Assembly: GCA_913048145.1 (NCBI GenBank) | Contig: CAJWVP010000144.1 | Location: forward strand, 1 to 7,331 | Direction: 5' to 3' | DNA: 7,331 nucleotides | From: an uncultured Rhodospirillaceae bacterium | GTDB lineage: Bacteria; Pseudomonadota; Alphaproteobacteria; Rhodospirillales; Casp-alpha2 | Part shown: in pieces, positions 7,183-7,331 of the stretch | Numbering within the stretch: position 1 is the stretch's first letter | How the letters are laid out: every line of letters begins with the position of its first letter | The notes under the pieces: generated by a model | The model's input: the letters and a program-made list of their open reading frames with translations, nothing else | Database searches by the model: none | What the model was told of the DNA's origin: nothing | Position numbers and translations under genes: made by a program

Positions 7183-7331
7183 TCTCTTAGGGGTCACCAA
7201 ACGGTTCCCTGGGGTGGTGGCGAACGATGACGTTACGTTTTCGATCCTGCCCGGCGAGGTGCACGCCTTGTTTGGTGAGAACGGCGCCGGAAAATCGACC
7301 TTGGTGAAAATAATCTACGGCGTCCAACGCC
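7160..7331 (+). CDS. ABC transporter ATP-binding protein, 3'-truncated (nucleoside/simple-sugar type)
   Basis: Only the first 57 residues lie in the window, from ATG at 7160 to the edge. The segment FPGVVANDDVTF (residues 16-27), then PGEVHALFGENGAGKSTL with the Walker A GENGAGKST, and KIIYGVQ are characteristic of the YufO/RbsA-like ATPases (COG3845 group) that power uptake of nucleosides or simple sugars with BmpA-type binding proteins. Such proteins usually carry two ATPase domains over about 500 residues, so most is missing. The start lies 23 bp inside xdhC in another frame, with AAGGG at 7152-7156, a short 3-base spacing. The overlap implies the same transcript as xdh and xdhC, and the setting suggests purine or nucleoside import. 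The substrate is inferred from context, not from sequence. Confidence 0.9.
   Translation, partial: MTDKSLLDLLGVTKRFPGVVANDDVTFSILPGEVHALFGENGAGKSTLVKIIYGVQR

Overview
The window looks like a piece of an alphaproteobacterial chromosome (inferred from moderately GC-rich coding DNA and the proteobacterial character of the xanthine dehydrogenase and XdhC proteins; I cannot name a genus). It is almost wholly coding, and its genes fit one theme: purine base uptake, salvage and oxidation. I see no RNA gene, mobile element, CRISPR array or phage gene.

Layout: (i) 1-1491, plus strand, a gamma-glutamyltransferase-fold (Ntn-hydrolase) enzyme cut off at its 5' end by the window edge. Its substrate pocket differs from true GGT, and the neighbourhood suggests an amidohydrolase such as the oxamate amidohydrolase HpxW. 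(ii) 1498-2046, minus strand, a Gpt/Hpt-like purine phosphoribosyltransferase that ends tail to tail with the first gene. (iii) 2047-2284, a divergent control region with a perfect 7+7 bp palindrome in an AT-rich patch, followed by a leader that could fold into two hairpins before the xdh start. (iv) 2285-6115, plus strand, a 1276-residue xanthine dehydrogenase in which the usual bacterial small subunit (2Fe-2S and FAD) and large subunit (Moco) are one polypeptide. (v) 6112-7182, the maturation factor XdhC, overlapping the previous stop by ATGA. (vi) 7160 to the window end, the start of a nucleoside/simple-sugar-type ABC ATPase, overlapping xdhC by 23 bp.

How the genes could work together: the ABC system would import purine nucleosides or bases. 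XdhC would load sulfurated molybdenum cofactor into the dehydrogenase, which oxidises hypoxanthine and xanthine to urate. The phosphoribosyltransferase would instead return purine bases to nucleotides. If the first gene is an oxamate hydrolase, it would act near the end of ureide breakdown. The divergent promoter region separates salvage from catabolism and is the natural place for a purine-responsive regulator to act.

The points most worth a second look are the single-chain xanthine dehydrogenase, the remodelled GGT active site and the palindrome at 2079-2097. I found no evidence for a wholly new system; the genes fall into known families with some uncommon arrangements.
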